Positions 25,814-34,478 of a stretch of DNA of 39,836 nt are shown here, piece by piece (the stretch's first letter is position 1; the number at the start of each line of letters is the position of its first letter). The position numbers and the translations under genes were made by a program. This DNA is from JAVBNC01 sp031551765 (GTDB lineage Bacteria; Desulfobacterota; Desulfovibrionia; Desulfovibrionales; Desulfovibrionaceae): NCBI GenBank assembly GCA_031551765.1, contig JAVBNC010000123.1, positions 1 to 39,836 of the forward strand, given 5' to 3'. The notes beneath the pieces were generated by a model. That model ran no database searches. It was not told where the DNA came from and saw only the letters and a program-made list of their open reading frames with translations.

Positions 25814-26933
25814 ATGCAGTATCTTGCCGAGCTCCGTTCCCAGTCCCAGACCCTGAACACCCAGTTTGACGCCCTCTGGGGGCGTCTTTGACCATACGGA
25901 CCACCGCCGCCGCCTGGAGGAGATAGAGCGCCAGCTCGCCGCGCCCGGCGCCTGGGACAACCCCGAGGCCTTGACTCCGGTGCTGCAGGAAAAAAGCGCT
26001 CTGGAAGGGGAAATAGCCCGGCTGGACAAGCTGGCTTCCCTGCGCGGCGATGTGAATGAATGGCTGCTTCTGGCCGAGGAAGAGGAAAGCCAGGAAACCC
26101 TGGAACCGCTGTCCGAGGCTCTGTCCACCCTGGAAAAGGCTCTGGAGCAGGCGGAAATGGGCATGCTGCTTTCCGGCAAGGAAGACCAGCAGGCGGCCAT
26201 TCTGGAAATCCACCCCGGCGCGGGCGGCACGGAAGCCCAGGACTGGGCGGCCATGCTCCTGCGAATGTACATGCGCTGGGCCGACAGCCACGACTGCGCC
26301 ACGGAATACCTGGACTACCTGGACGGGGACGAGGCGGGCATCAAAAGCGTCACCCTGCGCATCAAGGGGACCAATGCGTACGGTCTGCTCAAGGGGGAGA
26401 AGGGCATTCACCGGCTCATCCGCATTTCGCCCTTTGACTCTTCCGGCCGCCGCCATACCTCTTTCGCCTCCGTGGACGTGCTGCCGGACGTGGGCCAGGA
26501 CATCCAGATCGATATCAACGAAGGTGACCTGCGCATCGACGTGTTCCGGGCCAGCGGGGCGGGCGGGCAACACGTGAACCGCACCAACTCCGCCGTGCGC
26601 ATCACCCACATCCCCTCCGGCATTGTGGTGCAGTGCCAGAACGAAAAGTCGCAGCACCGCAACAAAGACACGGCAATGGACATTCTGCGCGCAAGGCTCT
26701 ATGAACGAGAGTTGCGCAAACTGGAAGAAGAGCGCAAAGGACAGTACCAGGAAAAGGACGCCATCAATTTCGGCAGCCAGATACGCACCTACACGCTGCA
26801 ACCCTACAGGCTGGTCAAAGACCACCGCACCAACTGCGAAGTAGGGGATGTGGATGCCGTGCTGAACGGCAATCTGGACAAACTTATCAGGGAACACCTG
26901 CTCCACCGCCATGCCACACGAACAGCCGTCTGA
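25814..26933 (+). CDS. prfB: peptide chain release factor 2, programmed +1 frameshift
   Basis: RF2 recognises UGA and UAA stop codons. A short first frame (25814-25888, 25 codons, MQYLAELRSQ...WGRL) ends at an in-frame TGA (25889-25891). A +1 shift at CTT-TGA-C joins it to the main frame from GAC at 25890. A GGGGG Shine-Dalgarno-like stretch lies just upstream of the slip site, as in E. coli. The full product is 372 residues. The anticodon-like SPF motif occurs in ISPFDSSGRRH, and the catalytic GGQ is at 250-252, the E. coli position. The shift makes RF2 synthesis respond to its own level. The gene follows lnt and its end overlaps the GGDEF gene by 23 nt. Confidence 0.95.
25877..25892 (+). 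promoter_or_regulatory. programmed +1 frameshift site of prfB
   Basis: The sequence TGGGGGCGTCTTTGAC carries the Shine-Dalgarno-like G run, the CTT slip codon, the TGA and the following C that makes the stop context weak. It matches the E. coli site AGGGGGTATCTTTGAC at 12 or more of 16 positions. Confidence 0.92.
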
Positions 26934-27768
26934 CCTTCTTGAGACGCCCGCGGTCCCTTCCCTGCTTCTGGAACTGAAGCAGGTGCTGGACGCCATACAG
27001 AGCGCCCCGGAACGCGGCGCGCCCCCTTCCAGGCTGGCCCTGGTCCGGCTGGTGGATGACCTGGACCTGGAAACCTGGCGCGCCCTCAGCGCCCGCCACG
27101 ATCTGTCCCGCTGGCTGGCCCTGCCCTTGGGCAAAAACCAGAGTGAAGCCCTGCAGGACTTTCAGGAAACTCTGGAAGAGCTGCTGTACCAGCGCGACCA
27201 CGACGTGCTGACGGGCCTGGCCAACCGCCGCCTGTTCGACCGCCAGCTGCACCTGGAACTGGAGCGCACGCAGCGCACCCAAACCGAGCTCAGCCTGATC
27301 ATGCTGGACCTGGACGACTTCAAGCAGGTCAACGACACGCACGGCCACGTGGCGGGCGACCAGGTGCTTATGCGCCTGGGGGCCCTGTTGCAGAGCTCCC
27401 TGCGGACCTACGATGTGGCGGCCCGTATCGGCGGCGAGGAATTCTGCCTTATCCTGCCCGGCGCTTCCAGCCTGCGCGCCCAGGCTCTGGCCAAGCGCGT
27501 TCTGGAAGCCTTCCGCCAGGAACGTTTCAGCGTTTCCCCGGAAACCGCTTTCAGCGTCACCTTTTCCGCCGGGGTCGCCACGGCCCTCAGCCACCTGGAA
27601 GACATGACCCCCGCGGCTTTGCTGGCCCAGGCGGACGAGGCCCTGTATCTGGCCAAACGCCAGGGCAAGAACAGGGTGGCCGCCATAAAGCCCACCCGCT
27701 CTTTTTCCGACAACCCCGCCCTGGTCCGGGCGGCGGAGAAAAAATTTCTTTTTTCAGGGAGCGCGTAG
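26911..27768 (+). CDS. GGDEF domain diguanylate cyclase
   Basis: The 285-residue cytosolic protein makes cyclic di-GMP from GTP. An N-terminal helical part (about 1-90) has no recognised sensor domain. The GGDEF domain begins at DVLTGLANRRLFDRQL. The active site is GGEEF at 174-178, an accepted active variant, and a complete inhibitory I-site R165-T-Y-D168 stands five residues before it, so product feedback is likely. The metal acid is in LDLDDFKQVND. The ATG at 26911 lies inside the end of prfB (23-nt overlap), so it is co-expressed with RF2. The PilZ protein upstream and flagellar genes downstream are plausible outputs. Confidence 0.92.
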   Translation: MPHEQPSDLLETPAVPSLLLELKQVLDAIQSAPERGAPPSRLALVRLVDDLDLETWRALSARHDLSRWLALPLGKNQSEALQDFQETLEELLYQRDHDVLTGLANRRLFDRQLHLELERTQRTQTELSLIMLDLDDFKQVNDTHGHVAGDQVLMRLGALLQSSLRTYDVAARIGGEEFCLILPGASSLRAQALAKRVLEAFRQERFSVSPETAFSVTFSAGVATALSHLEDMTPAALLAQADEALYLAKRQGKNRVAAIKPTRSFSDNPALVRAAEKKFLFSGSA

Positions 27769-27816
27769 CTCCTGCTCCCGGTCAAACGCGCCTTGACGTT
27801 TGACCGGGAGCAGGAG
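27769..27816. repeat. 20-bp perfect palindrome after the GGDEF gene
   Basis: Bases 27769-27788 pair perfectly with 27797-27816 around an 8-nt loop. It starts directly after the TAG stop codon. No U-tract follows, so it is not a classical terminator. Thirteen bases of its arm (GCTCCCGGTCAAA) recur at 1-13. Confidence 0.7.
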
Positions 27817-27943
27817 TGGGCCGCGAACGCGCGGCTCCCCGTATCTTTGCTTTCATAAGTCGAACATTTCGCCGGATTCTTTTTCCTTTTTCGGGCATTC
27901 CGGTAAAAAGCAACGCAGAATCAAATCAGGATTGGAACAGGAC

Positions 27944-28771
27944 ATGACCCCAAAGAACACCATGAGTATCGCCATTATCAGCGGCAAGGGCGGCGTGGGG
28001 AAAACCAATATCGCCCTCAACCTTTCCTATGCCCTGCACAGGGCCAAGCAGCGCGTGCTGCTCATGGACTGCGACCTGGGCCTGGCCAACCTGGACATTC
28101 TGCTGGGGGTCACGCCGGAACACACCATGGAGCAGTTGTTTCAGTCCGACGCGCCTATGGAATCCGTGGCCATTCATCTGGAAGAGGACGGGTTCGATTT
28201 TATTCCGGCCTCCTCGGGCCTGCACGGCCCCACGGACTACAGCGCCACCGTGAAAACGCTGTTGTTGGAGCGCCTCAACCCTTACGCCGCCAACTTCGAT
28301 TATTTGTTCCTGGACGCGGGCGCGGGCATTTCCCCTTCCGTGCAGACCTTTGCGGCGCTGGCGGAGTTGCGTCTTGTGGTCATTACTCCGGAACCCACCT
28401 CGCTGACGGACAGCTACGCGCTGATGAAGGTGCTTTCTTCCCATCACGAGGTCAGAGATTTCCATATCCTGGTCAACCAGGCGGAATCACAGGAAGAAGA
28501 ACGCACCGCCTACAAGCGCCTCGCTTCCGCCTGTGAGCATTTTCTCGGCTTTGTGCCGACGTTTCTGGGCGGCGTGCGCAGTGACCCCATGGTGGCGGAA
28601 GCCGTGCGCAAGCAAAGGCCTTTTATATTGCTGTCCCCTTCCTGCCGGGCTTCCAAGGACCTGATCGCCGTGGCCGCGAAACTGCACCGCCTGCACCAGG
28701 GCGCGCGTCAGGGCTTGGTGCCCGGTCAGGCGTTGCGCACTCCGGCGGAAGAAGAGGCCGGGGTGGCGTAA
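27944..28771 (+). CDS. flhG: MinD-like ATPase FlhG/FleN, flagellar number regulator
   Basis: The 275-residue protein is a ParA/MinD-type ATPase. The deviant Walker A SGKGGVGKT lies at 13-21. LMDCDLGLANLDILLG follows and is typical of FlhG. The switch region is YLFLDAGAG, where DAGAG replaces the usual D-x-P-A/G. FlhG proteins limit flagellum number with FlhF and interact with the C-ring; flhF is not in the window. The position directly before fliK-flgD-flgE supports the flagellar reading over a cell-division MinD. The ATG at 27944 has a weak AGGA upstream; 27962 is an alternative start. A strong terminator follows. Confidence 0.82.
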   Translation: MTPKNTMSIAIISGKGGVGKTNIALNLSYALHRAKQRVLLMDCDLGLANLDILLGVTPEHTMEQLFQSDAPMESVAIHLEEDGFDFIPASSGLHGPTDYSATVKTLLLERLNPYAANFDYLFLDAGAGISPSVQTFAALAELRLVVITPEPTSLTDSYALMKVLSSHHEVRDFHILVNQAESQEEERTAYKRLASACEHFLGFVPTFLGGVRSDPMVAEAVRKQRPFILLSPSCRASKDLIAVAAKLHRLHQGARQGLVPGQALRTPAEEEAGVA

Positions 28772-28855
28772 GCGCTTTTTATTCCCGGCGCGGTGTGGGG
28801 AAAATCCTTCCCTCTCCGGGCTGCCCGAGTCGCACCGGGTATTATTTTTATCATG

Positions 28856-28885
28856 AAAAACCACCGTGTTACCGGTGGTTTTTTT
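28856..28885 (+). terminator. intrinsic terminator after flhG
   Basis: AAAAACCACCG (28856-28866) pairs with CGGTGGTTTTT (28873-28883), with a 6-nt loop and a run of seven T residues. It separates flhG from the fliK-flgD-flgE genes. Confidence 0.85.
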
Positions 28886-28899
28886 ATTGCCCGCCGTTG

Positions 28900-28915
28900 T
28901 GGAACGAATGTTGAA
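28900..28915 (+). promoter_or_regulatory. possible sigma-54 promoter of fliK-flgD-flgE
   Basis: TGGAACG-AATG-TTGAA resembles the -24/-12 consensus TGGCACG-N4-TTGCA with exact spacing. Two changes are present, including the C of the -12 GC pair. It lies 15 nt past the terminator and 25 nt before the fliK start. Confidence 0.4.
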
Positions 28916-28940
28916 TTATGGTCCGCCAAGGAGCGAGACC

Positions 28941-30581
28941 ATGCAGTTTTTTCCTTTTTCCTCTGAAGCATCCAGCCCCAGCGCGCTGAGCGGCGTATCC
29001 GTCGCGGCGAACAAGGGCTTTGAGCAAATAGCCGCCAACGGCGACGAGTTCCTCAATCAACTCAACGAGCAGCTTGCCGCGCAGGGCATTACGCCGGTGG
29101 TTTCCGAATCCGGCCCGCCCGCGGGGTTCCGCTCCGTCTCGCTGGACAAGGACAGCCTGAAGAGCGAGGACCTGGAAGTGCTGCGCGCCAGTTTGAAAAA
29201 GCGCGGTCTCAAGGACGAACAGCTCAACTCGCTTGAAAACCTGATTAATTCCGGCCAGCCCATGACCATGGGCGCGCTGGTCAATGCCCTGAGCGGCAAA
29301 AAACGCAACACCCCCGCCCTGACGGAAGAAGAGCGCCAGCAGCTGGGCAGCGCCCTGCGCAAAATGGGCTTTACCCAGGACGAGACCACCGAACTTGAAA
29401 GCATGATGGACCAGGGCAAGTCCGGCGCGGCCATGCAGGCCATCAACCGCAAGCTGCGCGCCATGGAGCAGGACGCCAGGCTCAGCCTGGACAAGGTGGA
29501 AGCGCAAAGCCTGGCCCGGGGCTTGGAGCTTTCGGACAAGGCTTCGCAAAAGATGATGGCGCTGTTCGGGCAAAACGAACAGCTCGACATGAACAAGGAA
29601 GGCCTTTCCGCCCTGCTGGCCCAGGCCAACAAGGAAGTGGCGGAAAAGAGCCAGGCCGCGCGCAAGCTGGCCAAGGAACTGCAGGGTGCCATTGACGATA
29701 CCCTGAAAAGCGCCAAGTTCCGCGAAGCCACGGCTTCCGACGCCGACGCCCGCGCCAGCCGCAAGGCGGAGCGTTCTGAAACGCGTATCAACGACAAGCT
29801 GACAGCCAAGTCCAACAACCTGGGGCCGGAAGCCCTGGCCGAACGCATCCGCCGACTGGCGCAAGCCGGGGAAGAAGGCGACGCGGCGGAGCAGGAGCAG
29901 GACCTGGAAAGGCATCTTAAGGATATGGCGCACAAGGCCTTTGTGGCCCGCAAGGAAGGCGGCGGGGATTCTTCCGCTTCACGCGGGGAAGAAAGCCGCG
30001 TCCGGCGTTCCGAAAGCAGCGCCACCTTTGCCAACGTGGTGGCGGAAGGAATGTTTTCCTCCACTTCCGCATCCTCTTCCGGCGCGGCCGCCCGGCCGGA
30101 AGGCCTGAACGCTTCCGTGAGGCAGGAACTTTTTTCCCAGGTGGAACAAGGCATGCTGCGCGAGCTCTCCGACGGTTCGCACAAAATCACCTTGCAGCTC
30201 GCTCCGGAAAATCTGGGCCAGGTCAGCGTGATGCTTACCGTGCGCCAGGGTGAGGTGCGGGCCGTTATCCGCACGGATAACGAGGAGACCTCGGCGGCCC
30301 TTTCCCAGCAAATGGCGCAGCTCAAGACCAGCCTTGAAGAGCAGGGTCTGAAGGTCGCCCAATTGGAAGTGGAAACCCGCATGGCGGACAATGCTTCCGA
30401 CCAGAACTGGGGCAGCGCGGCGCAGTACAACCAGGAGCAGGAATTGCGCGAGCAGGCCCGGTTCCTTCAGCTTTCCAAGCTGCGCCGGGAGGCGGGAAAC
30501 GACTTGGCCCGCAATATGCAAAATACCTCTGTAAAGGCTGCGCTGCAGGAAGAAATTTCCGGCCTGCACATAGTGGCCTGA
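28941..30581 (+). CDS. fliK: flagellar hook-length control protein FliK
   Basis: The 546-residue protein has FliK architecture: a long, helical, charged and low-similarity N-terminal ruler part, then a compact C-terminal Flg_hook domain (about 405-500). The latter is recognised by ITLQLAPENLGQVSVMLTVRQGEVRAVI and by LSQQMAQLKTSLEEQGL, the typical LxPexLGxVxVxL and LxxLxxxLxxqG patterns. FliK is exported while the hook grows and switches export specificity when the hook reaches full length. Start 28941 has AAGGAG upstream. The N-terminal half contains several heptad-like repeats rich in Glu, Lys and Ala. flgD follows after 24 nt. Confidence 0.87.
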   Translation: MQFFPFSSEASSPSALSGVSVAANKGFEQIAANGDEFLNQLNEQLAAQGITPVVSESGPPAGFRSVSLDKDSLKSEDLEVLRASLKKRGLKDEQLNSLENLINSGQPMTMGALVNALSGKKRNTPALTEEERQQLGSALRKMGFTQDETTELESMMDQGKSGAAMQAINRKLRAMEQDARLSLDKVEAQSLARGLELSDKASQKMMALFGQNEQLDMNKEGLSALLAQANKEVAEKSQAARKLAKELQGAIDDTLKSAKFREATASDADARASRKAERSETRINDKLTAKSNNLGPEALAERIRRLAQAGEEGDAAEQEQDLERHLKDMAHKAFVARKEGGGDSSASRGEESRVRRSESSATFANVVAEGMFSSTSASSSGAAARPEGLNASVRQELFSQVEQGMLRELSDGSHKITLQLAPENLGQVSVMLTVRQGEVRAVIRTDNEETSAALSQQMAQLKTSLEEQGLKVAQLEVETRMADNASDQNWGSAAQYNQEQELREQARFLQLSKLRREAGNDLARNMQNTSVKAALQEEISGLHIVA

Positions 30582-30605
30582 TAAAGCGAACGAGAGGAAA
30601 CGCAT

Positions 30606-31358
30606 ATGGCACTTGGAGCTTCAGCCGTACTCGGTAAGGCAGAGACCGATTTTTCGCAAGCGGCCGGCGTGGACCGCGTGGCGGCGGACAAGGGCACCTT
30701 CCTGAAGCTGCTTGTGGCCCAGCTTACCCACCAGGACCCGTTGAACCCCGCGGAAGACAAGGAATTTATCGCCCAGCTCGCCCAGTTCACCAGTTTGGAA
30801 CAACTGCAGGGCATCAACGAAGGCGTGACCACGCTGAACACCAGCATGGTGCAGGGGCAGCTTATCAACGCCACCAGTTTTATCGGCAAAGAAATTCTGT
30901 CCACGGGCAACGAAATTTCCAAGTACGACACATATGCCAGCACGGTGTACTTTACGTTGGACGAGGCGGTTGCCAAGGGTCAGATCAACATTTTCGACCA
31001 GAACGGCAACCTGGTGCGTACCAACCCCATCAATGCTTCCAATGTCGGCGACTACCAGTACGACTGGGACGGCAAGAACAACAACGGGGTTACCGTGCCC
31101 AACGGCATTTACAGCATCATCATTTCCGCCCAGGACGCCAACGACAAGGCCGTCATGCCCAAGACCCAGGTTTCGGGCCGGGTCACCGGGGTGCAGACGG
31201 AAAACGGCGTGCACAGCCTGCGCCTCTTTGACGGCCGGGTGGTCAAGTTCACCGATGTCTCGGACGTGCGCGAACCGGCAAAGTCCACCGAGACGGACAC
31301 GAGCACCAATACGAACACCGGTACAAACAATGATTCGGGGGCGTCCAGCACCCCTTAA
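30606..31358 (+). CDS. flgD: flagellar hook assembly scaffolding protein FlgD
   Basis: FlgD caps the growing hook and adds FlgE subunits. The 250-residue protein has the conserved N-terminal FlgD signature FLKLLVAQLTHQDPLNPAEDKEF (split around residues 32-54), followed by LAQFTSLEQL. The FlgD Ig-like and tudor-like domains follow (about 90-215), with YQYDWDGKNNNG and PNGIYS. The last 25 residues are a Thr/Asn/Ser-rich tail. The ATG at 30606 has GAGAGGAAA upstream. It lies between fliK and flgE in the usual hook-gene order. Confidence 0.94.
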   Translation: MALGASAVLGKAETDFSQAAGVDRVAADKGTFLKLLVAQLTHQDPLNPAEDKEFIAQLAQFTSLEQLQGINEGVTTLNTSMVQGQLINATSFIGKEILSTGNEISKYDTYASTVYFTLDEAVAKGQINIFDQNGNLVRTNPINASNVGDYQYDWDGKNNNGVTVPNGIYSIIISAQDANDKAVMPKTQVSGRVTGVQTENGVHSLRLFDGRVVKFTDVSDVREPAKSTETDTSTNTNTGTNNDSGASSTP

Positions 31359-31469
31359 CCAACAAAGGCAAAATCCGCTTCACAGCGGACGGACAATAAA
31401 AAAAACGGCGCCCAACGCGCCTTCTCCCGGTAATCATGTGCGGATGCGGGAGTAAACAGGAGGTCGATC

Positions 31470-33155
31470 ATGTCTCTTAGCGCAAGTATGTGGACCAGCG
31501 TCACGGGTTTGCTCGTGCACGGCGAAAAAATGAACGTCGTGGGCAACAACATCGCCAACGTGAACACCGTGGCCTTCAAAGGCTCCCGCATGGATTTTGA
31601 AGATTTCGTCAACCAGGACGTGTATTCCGCCGCCGGTCCCACCCAGGTGGGGCGCGGCGTGTCCATTGGCGCCATTTACGGCAACTTCTCCCAGGGCTCT
31701 TTTGAAACATCCACCGACCCCACGGACATAGCCATTTCCGGCAAGGGCTTTTTCAAGGTCAAGCCCAAGGATTCCAATGCGGAATTTTACACCCGCGCGG
31801 GCAACTTCCGCTTTGACGCGGACGGCTACCTGGTGGACCCCCACGGCTACGTGCTGCAAGGCTGGCAAATCCAGCGGGCCAATCCTTCGCTTGCCTCCAC
31901 GGGCAGCGCGGCGGGCAGCGGCGGCATTACCAGCAACATCAACCTCAAGGGCAGCGGTGTGCCCATTGATATCAAGCTGGACGGTTTTACCTGCCAGCCC
32001 AAGCACACCAACAACATGACCCTTAACCTTAACCTGGACGCCACGGACGGCGGGGACAAAACCACGGACGCCACCGACCCGTTCTTTGCCCTGTTCAAAG
32101 ACTGGGACGCCAGCAACCTGGACGCCCCGGCCCTGGGCACGGAAGCCTACGCCCACCAGCACACCATGACCATTTACGACGAAGGCGGCACGGCGCACAA
32201 AGTCACCATCTACTTCGACCAGGTGGCCAACAACACCCTGACCACCACGGCCGGTACGGACCCCGCACAGAGCCAGCGCTACTGGGAATACATCGTCACC
32301 ATGGACCCGGCGGACGACGTGCGCGACTTTGACGCCGATCCGGCTGTAGTGGATGCCCCTGTGGATTCCAAGCGCGGCATCCTGATGACGGGCACCCTGA
32401 CCTTTGACTCCTCTGGCCAGCTCAAGGACATGAGCGCGTACGTGCCCACCAGCGGCGCTACTATGGATAACCTGAACACCTGGGTGCAGGCGCCCATTTC
32501 TAGCAACGGCTACCCCATGTTCGCGCCCAACTTCTCCGGCCGCGAAGGCGGCAGCACCCCGTGGGGTTCCGCCGGTCTGAACCCCATCGCCACGCCTTAC
32601 CTGGTGGAACTGGACCTGGGCCTGAAGAACAAAAGCAACACCTGGACCCAGCCCTATACGGCCATGGCCGACACTGTGGGCAACAACGTGGACACCATGA
32701 GCGGCATGGGCACCAACGCCGTGCGGGAAAACAGCTCCACCGTGAGCTTCACCTCTTCCTCGGCGGAACTGTTCGCCAAGCAGGACGGGTACACCTTCGG
32801 CTACCTTTCCACCGTGTACGTGGACCGGGACGGCATTCTGTACGGCAAGTACTCCAACGGCCAGAACCTGGCCCTGTACCAGATCACGCTGTACGACGTG
32901 CCCAGCAAGCACAACCTGCGGCGCGAAGGCGGCAACCTGTTCTCCGCCACCAACGAATCCGGGGACGTGGTTTCCGGCCCGGCCAACGCGGCGGGCTTCG
33001 GCAGCGTCTACGGCAACTCGCTGGAACAGAGCAACGTGGACCTGGCAACGGAGTTCGTGCAGATGATCACCACCCAGCGCGGCTTCCAGGCCAACTCCAA
33101 GTCCATCACCACCGTGGACACCATGCTGGAAACCGTCATCGGCATGAAGCGCTAA
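31470..33155 (+). CDS. flgE: flagellar hook protein FlgE
   Basis: FlgE forms the universal joint between basal body and filament. The 561-residue protein begins with the flagellar rod/hook motif MSLSASMWTSVTGL and GEKMNVVGNNIANVNTVAFKGSR, and ends with LATEFVQMITTQRGFQANSKSITTVDTMLETVIGMK, split here as the C-terminal coiled-coil (about 520-561). The central D2/D3 domains are longer than in E. coli FlgE (about 400 residues). The ATG at 31470 has a strong AGGAGG. A hairpin terminator follows at 33253-33286. The 111-nt gap after flgD contains only a weak GC stem. Confidence 0.95.
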   Translation: MSLSASMWTSVTGLLVHGEKMNVVGNNIANVNTVAFKGSRMDFEDFVNQDVYSAAGPTQVGRGVSIGAIYGNFSQGSFETSTDPTDIAISGKGFFKVKPKDSNAEFYTRAGNFRFDADGYLVDPHGYVLQGWQIQRANPSLASTGSAAGSGGITSNINLKGSGVPIDIKLDGFTCQPKHTNNMTLNLNLDATDGGDKTTDATDPFFALFKDWDASNLDAPALGTEAYAHQHTMTIYDEGGTAHKVTIYFDQVANNTLTTTAGTDPAQSQRYWEYIVTMDPADDVRDFDADPAVVDAPVDSKRGILMTGTLTFDSSGQLKDMSAYVPTSGATMDNLNTWVQAPISSNGYPMFAPNFSGREGGSTPWGSAGLNPIATPYLVELDLGLKNKSNTWTQPYTAMADTVGNNVDTMSGMGTNAVRENSSTVSFTSSSAELFAKQDGYTFGYLSTVYVDRDGILYGKYSNGQNLALYQITLYDVPSKHNLRREGGNLFSATNESGDVVSGPANAAGFGSVYGNSLEQSNVDLATEFVQMITTQRGFQANSKSITTVDTMLETVIGMKR

Positions 33156-33252
33156 GCATAAGCTGAAACCGCGCGAACACAGGGAAGTGACCGCGCGGAA
33201 CGAACACAAGGATGTGATCGACACAAAAAGGGCGGGCCGCACACCCCTCTTT

Positions 33253-33295
33253 ACCCCCCGCGAGCCAGGGAAGGCACGCGGGGGGTGTAAGTTTT
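33253..33295 (+). terminator. terminator after flgE
   Basis: ACCCCCCGCG (33253-33262) pairs with CGCGGGGGGT (33277-33286). The 14-nt loop is followed by GTAAGTTTTT. It lies between the convergent flgE and the minus-strand lipoprotein gene. Confidence 0.65.
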
Positions 33296-33313
33296 TGGCC
33301 GGGGAAGAGTTGC

Positions 33314-33709
33314 TCAGCGGGTGGCGTCCAGCTTCCAGCGGACCGTTTTTTCGGGCGGTACCTGCTCCCAGGAGCGCCGGTACACGAAACGCAGCGTGCC
33401 TTCACCCTGTGCGGTTACCTTGAATTTCCAGGTGCTCATGCCCCCCGCGCCTGGCCGGGAGGCGTCGGGCACGTGAATTGCCCCGCCAAGAGGCTCCAGA
33501 AACGCGGGTTGGTTGGCAATGGTCCAGCTGAAGCCTGTGGAAGGGTTCGCGGGCAGGGTGACCGTGACTTCCTGCCCCACGGACAAGGGCACGGTTTGTC
33601 CACTGCGCGCGGCATCCAGGGTTACCGGGCCCGGTGGTTCCGGGCGCGCGGCGGCGCAGGCCGCGAGCGCGAAAAGAGCCAGCAAGGCGGCATAGCGTAA
33701 GAGGCGCAT
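33314..33709 (-). CDS. chagasin-like (I42 family) protease inhibitor lipoprotein
   Basis: The 131-residue protein has a lipoprotein signal peptide with the lipobox L-A-A-C18. It then has the Ig-like fold of I42 cysteine-protease inhibitors. The three inhibitory loops are recognisable: NPSTGFSW (55-62, consensus NPTTGY), the GAGG segment (87-90), and RRSWE (111-115, consensus RPWE). The Pro-to-Ser change in the last loop is unusual. As a lipoprotein it would face the periplasm or cell surface and may block cysteine proteases, of the host or its own. The ATG at 33709 has AGGAGCT upstream. The methyltransferase gene is 139 nt upstream on the same strand. Confidence 0.82.
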   Translation of the reverse strand: MRLLRYAALLALFALAACAAARPEPPGPVTLDAARSGQTVPLSVGQEVTVTLPANPSTGFSWTIANQPAFLEPLGGAIHVPDASRPGAGGMSTWKFKVTAQGEGTLRFVYRRSWEQVPPEKTVRWKLDATR

Positions 33710-33848
33710 GGGCAGCTCCTTTTTCAGGCGGTGGCGCTACAAAGAGTGCTGTCCATACCATAGGGCCGCATACGCTTTCAGTCCAGGAAAAGCCGGAATT
33801 TGGGCGGAAGGGGCGGGGACAAGCATTTCGCGCCGGAAAGCGGCAGGG

Positions 33849-34478
33849 TTACGGGCGGCCTGCGAGCACCAGGGTCATTAGCCCCATCGCGCAGGGTTGT
33901 TCGTGCAGAATCAGCGCCCCGGCGTCCGCCAGCGCGCCGCGCAGCCAGCCACCCGCCGCGAAGCGCCGGAAACGGCGATAGTGGTCTTTACCGGCCAGGC
34001 GCTCTATGGCGTGCGCGATAAGCTGGCCCGGCAGGTCCAGGTTGCGCTCCGGCATGCGCCAGTCCAGAATAACCAGGCGGCGGGCCACGCGCAGCGCTTC
34101 CAGCAGCAAGGGGAGAGACCCGGCCGGGCTTTCGTGCACCACCAGGGAAAGAATTGCCGCATCGAAAGAGTCGTCCGCAAAAGGCAGGGGCAGAGTCCCC
34201 CGCACCAGTGGCGGAGCGGAGGAAGGAGTTTCCAGGTGCAGAGCGTGTTGCGCTGTCCTCAGCATGGCCGGGGAGGCGTCCAGACCCACGGCTGAAATAC
34301 CCAGCTCCCGCAGCTTCGCAAGCTGCGCGCCAGTGCCGCAGCCCAGGTCCAGCACGAGCCTGAATTTCCGCCTGCGGCAGAGGAGGGCCATGCCCCGCCG
34401 CAGGGAAGCCAGAGGCCGCCGGGTCAGCAGATCGTAGCCGCGCGCAAGGCCCTTGTATTCGTCAGGCCAGGAGTTCAC
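33849..34478 (-). CDS. class I SAM-dependent methyltransferase
   Basis: The 209-residue protein has a Rossmann-like methyltransferase domain. The SAM-binding motif I is VLDLGCGTGAQL (about 42-53). The acidic loop is VGLDASPAML, motif II-like FDAAILSLVVHE, and motif III-like LVILDWRMPERN. It resembles small Methyltransf_11 enzymes such as those modifying quinones or lipids; the substrate is unknown. I use GTG 34478 because the upstream extension is atypical and overlaps the HD gene more. It still overlaps that gene's end by 17 nt, which suggests co-transcription with it. Confidence 0.8.
   Translation of the reverse strand: MNSWPDEYKGLARGYDLLTRRPLASLRRGMALLCRRRKFRLVLDLGCGTGAQLAKLRELGISAVGLDASPAMLRTAQHALHLETPSSAPPLVRGTLPLPFADDSFDAAILSLVVHESPAGSLPLLLEALRVARRLVILDWRMPERNLDLPGQLIAHAIERLAGKDHYRRFRRFAAGGWLRGALADAGALILHEQPCAMGLMTLVLAGRP

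Noticed and set aside
25803..25933. prfB as a frameshifted pseudogene or with a start at 25866
   Set aside because: The CTT-TGA-C site with upstream G run is the known programmed frameshift, and the joined protein has GGQ at the E. coli position.
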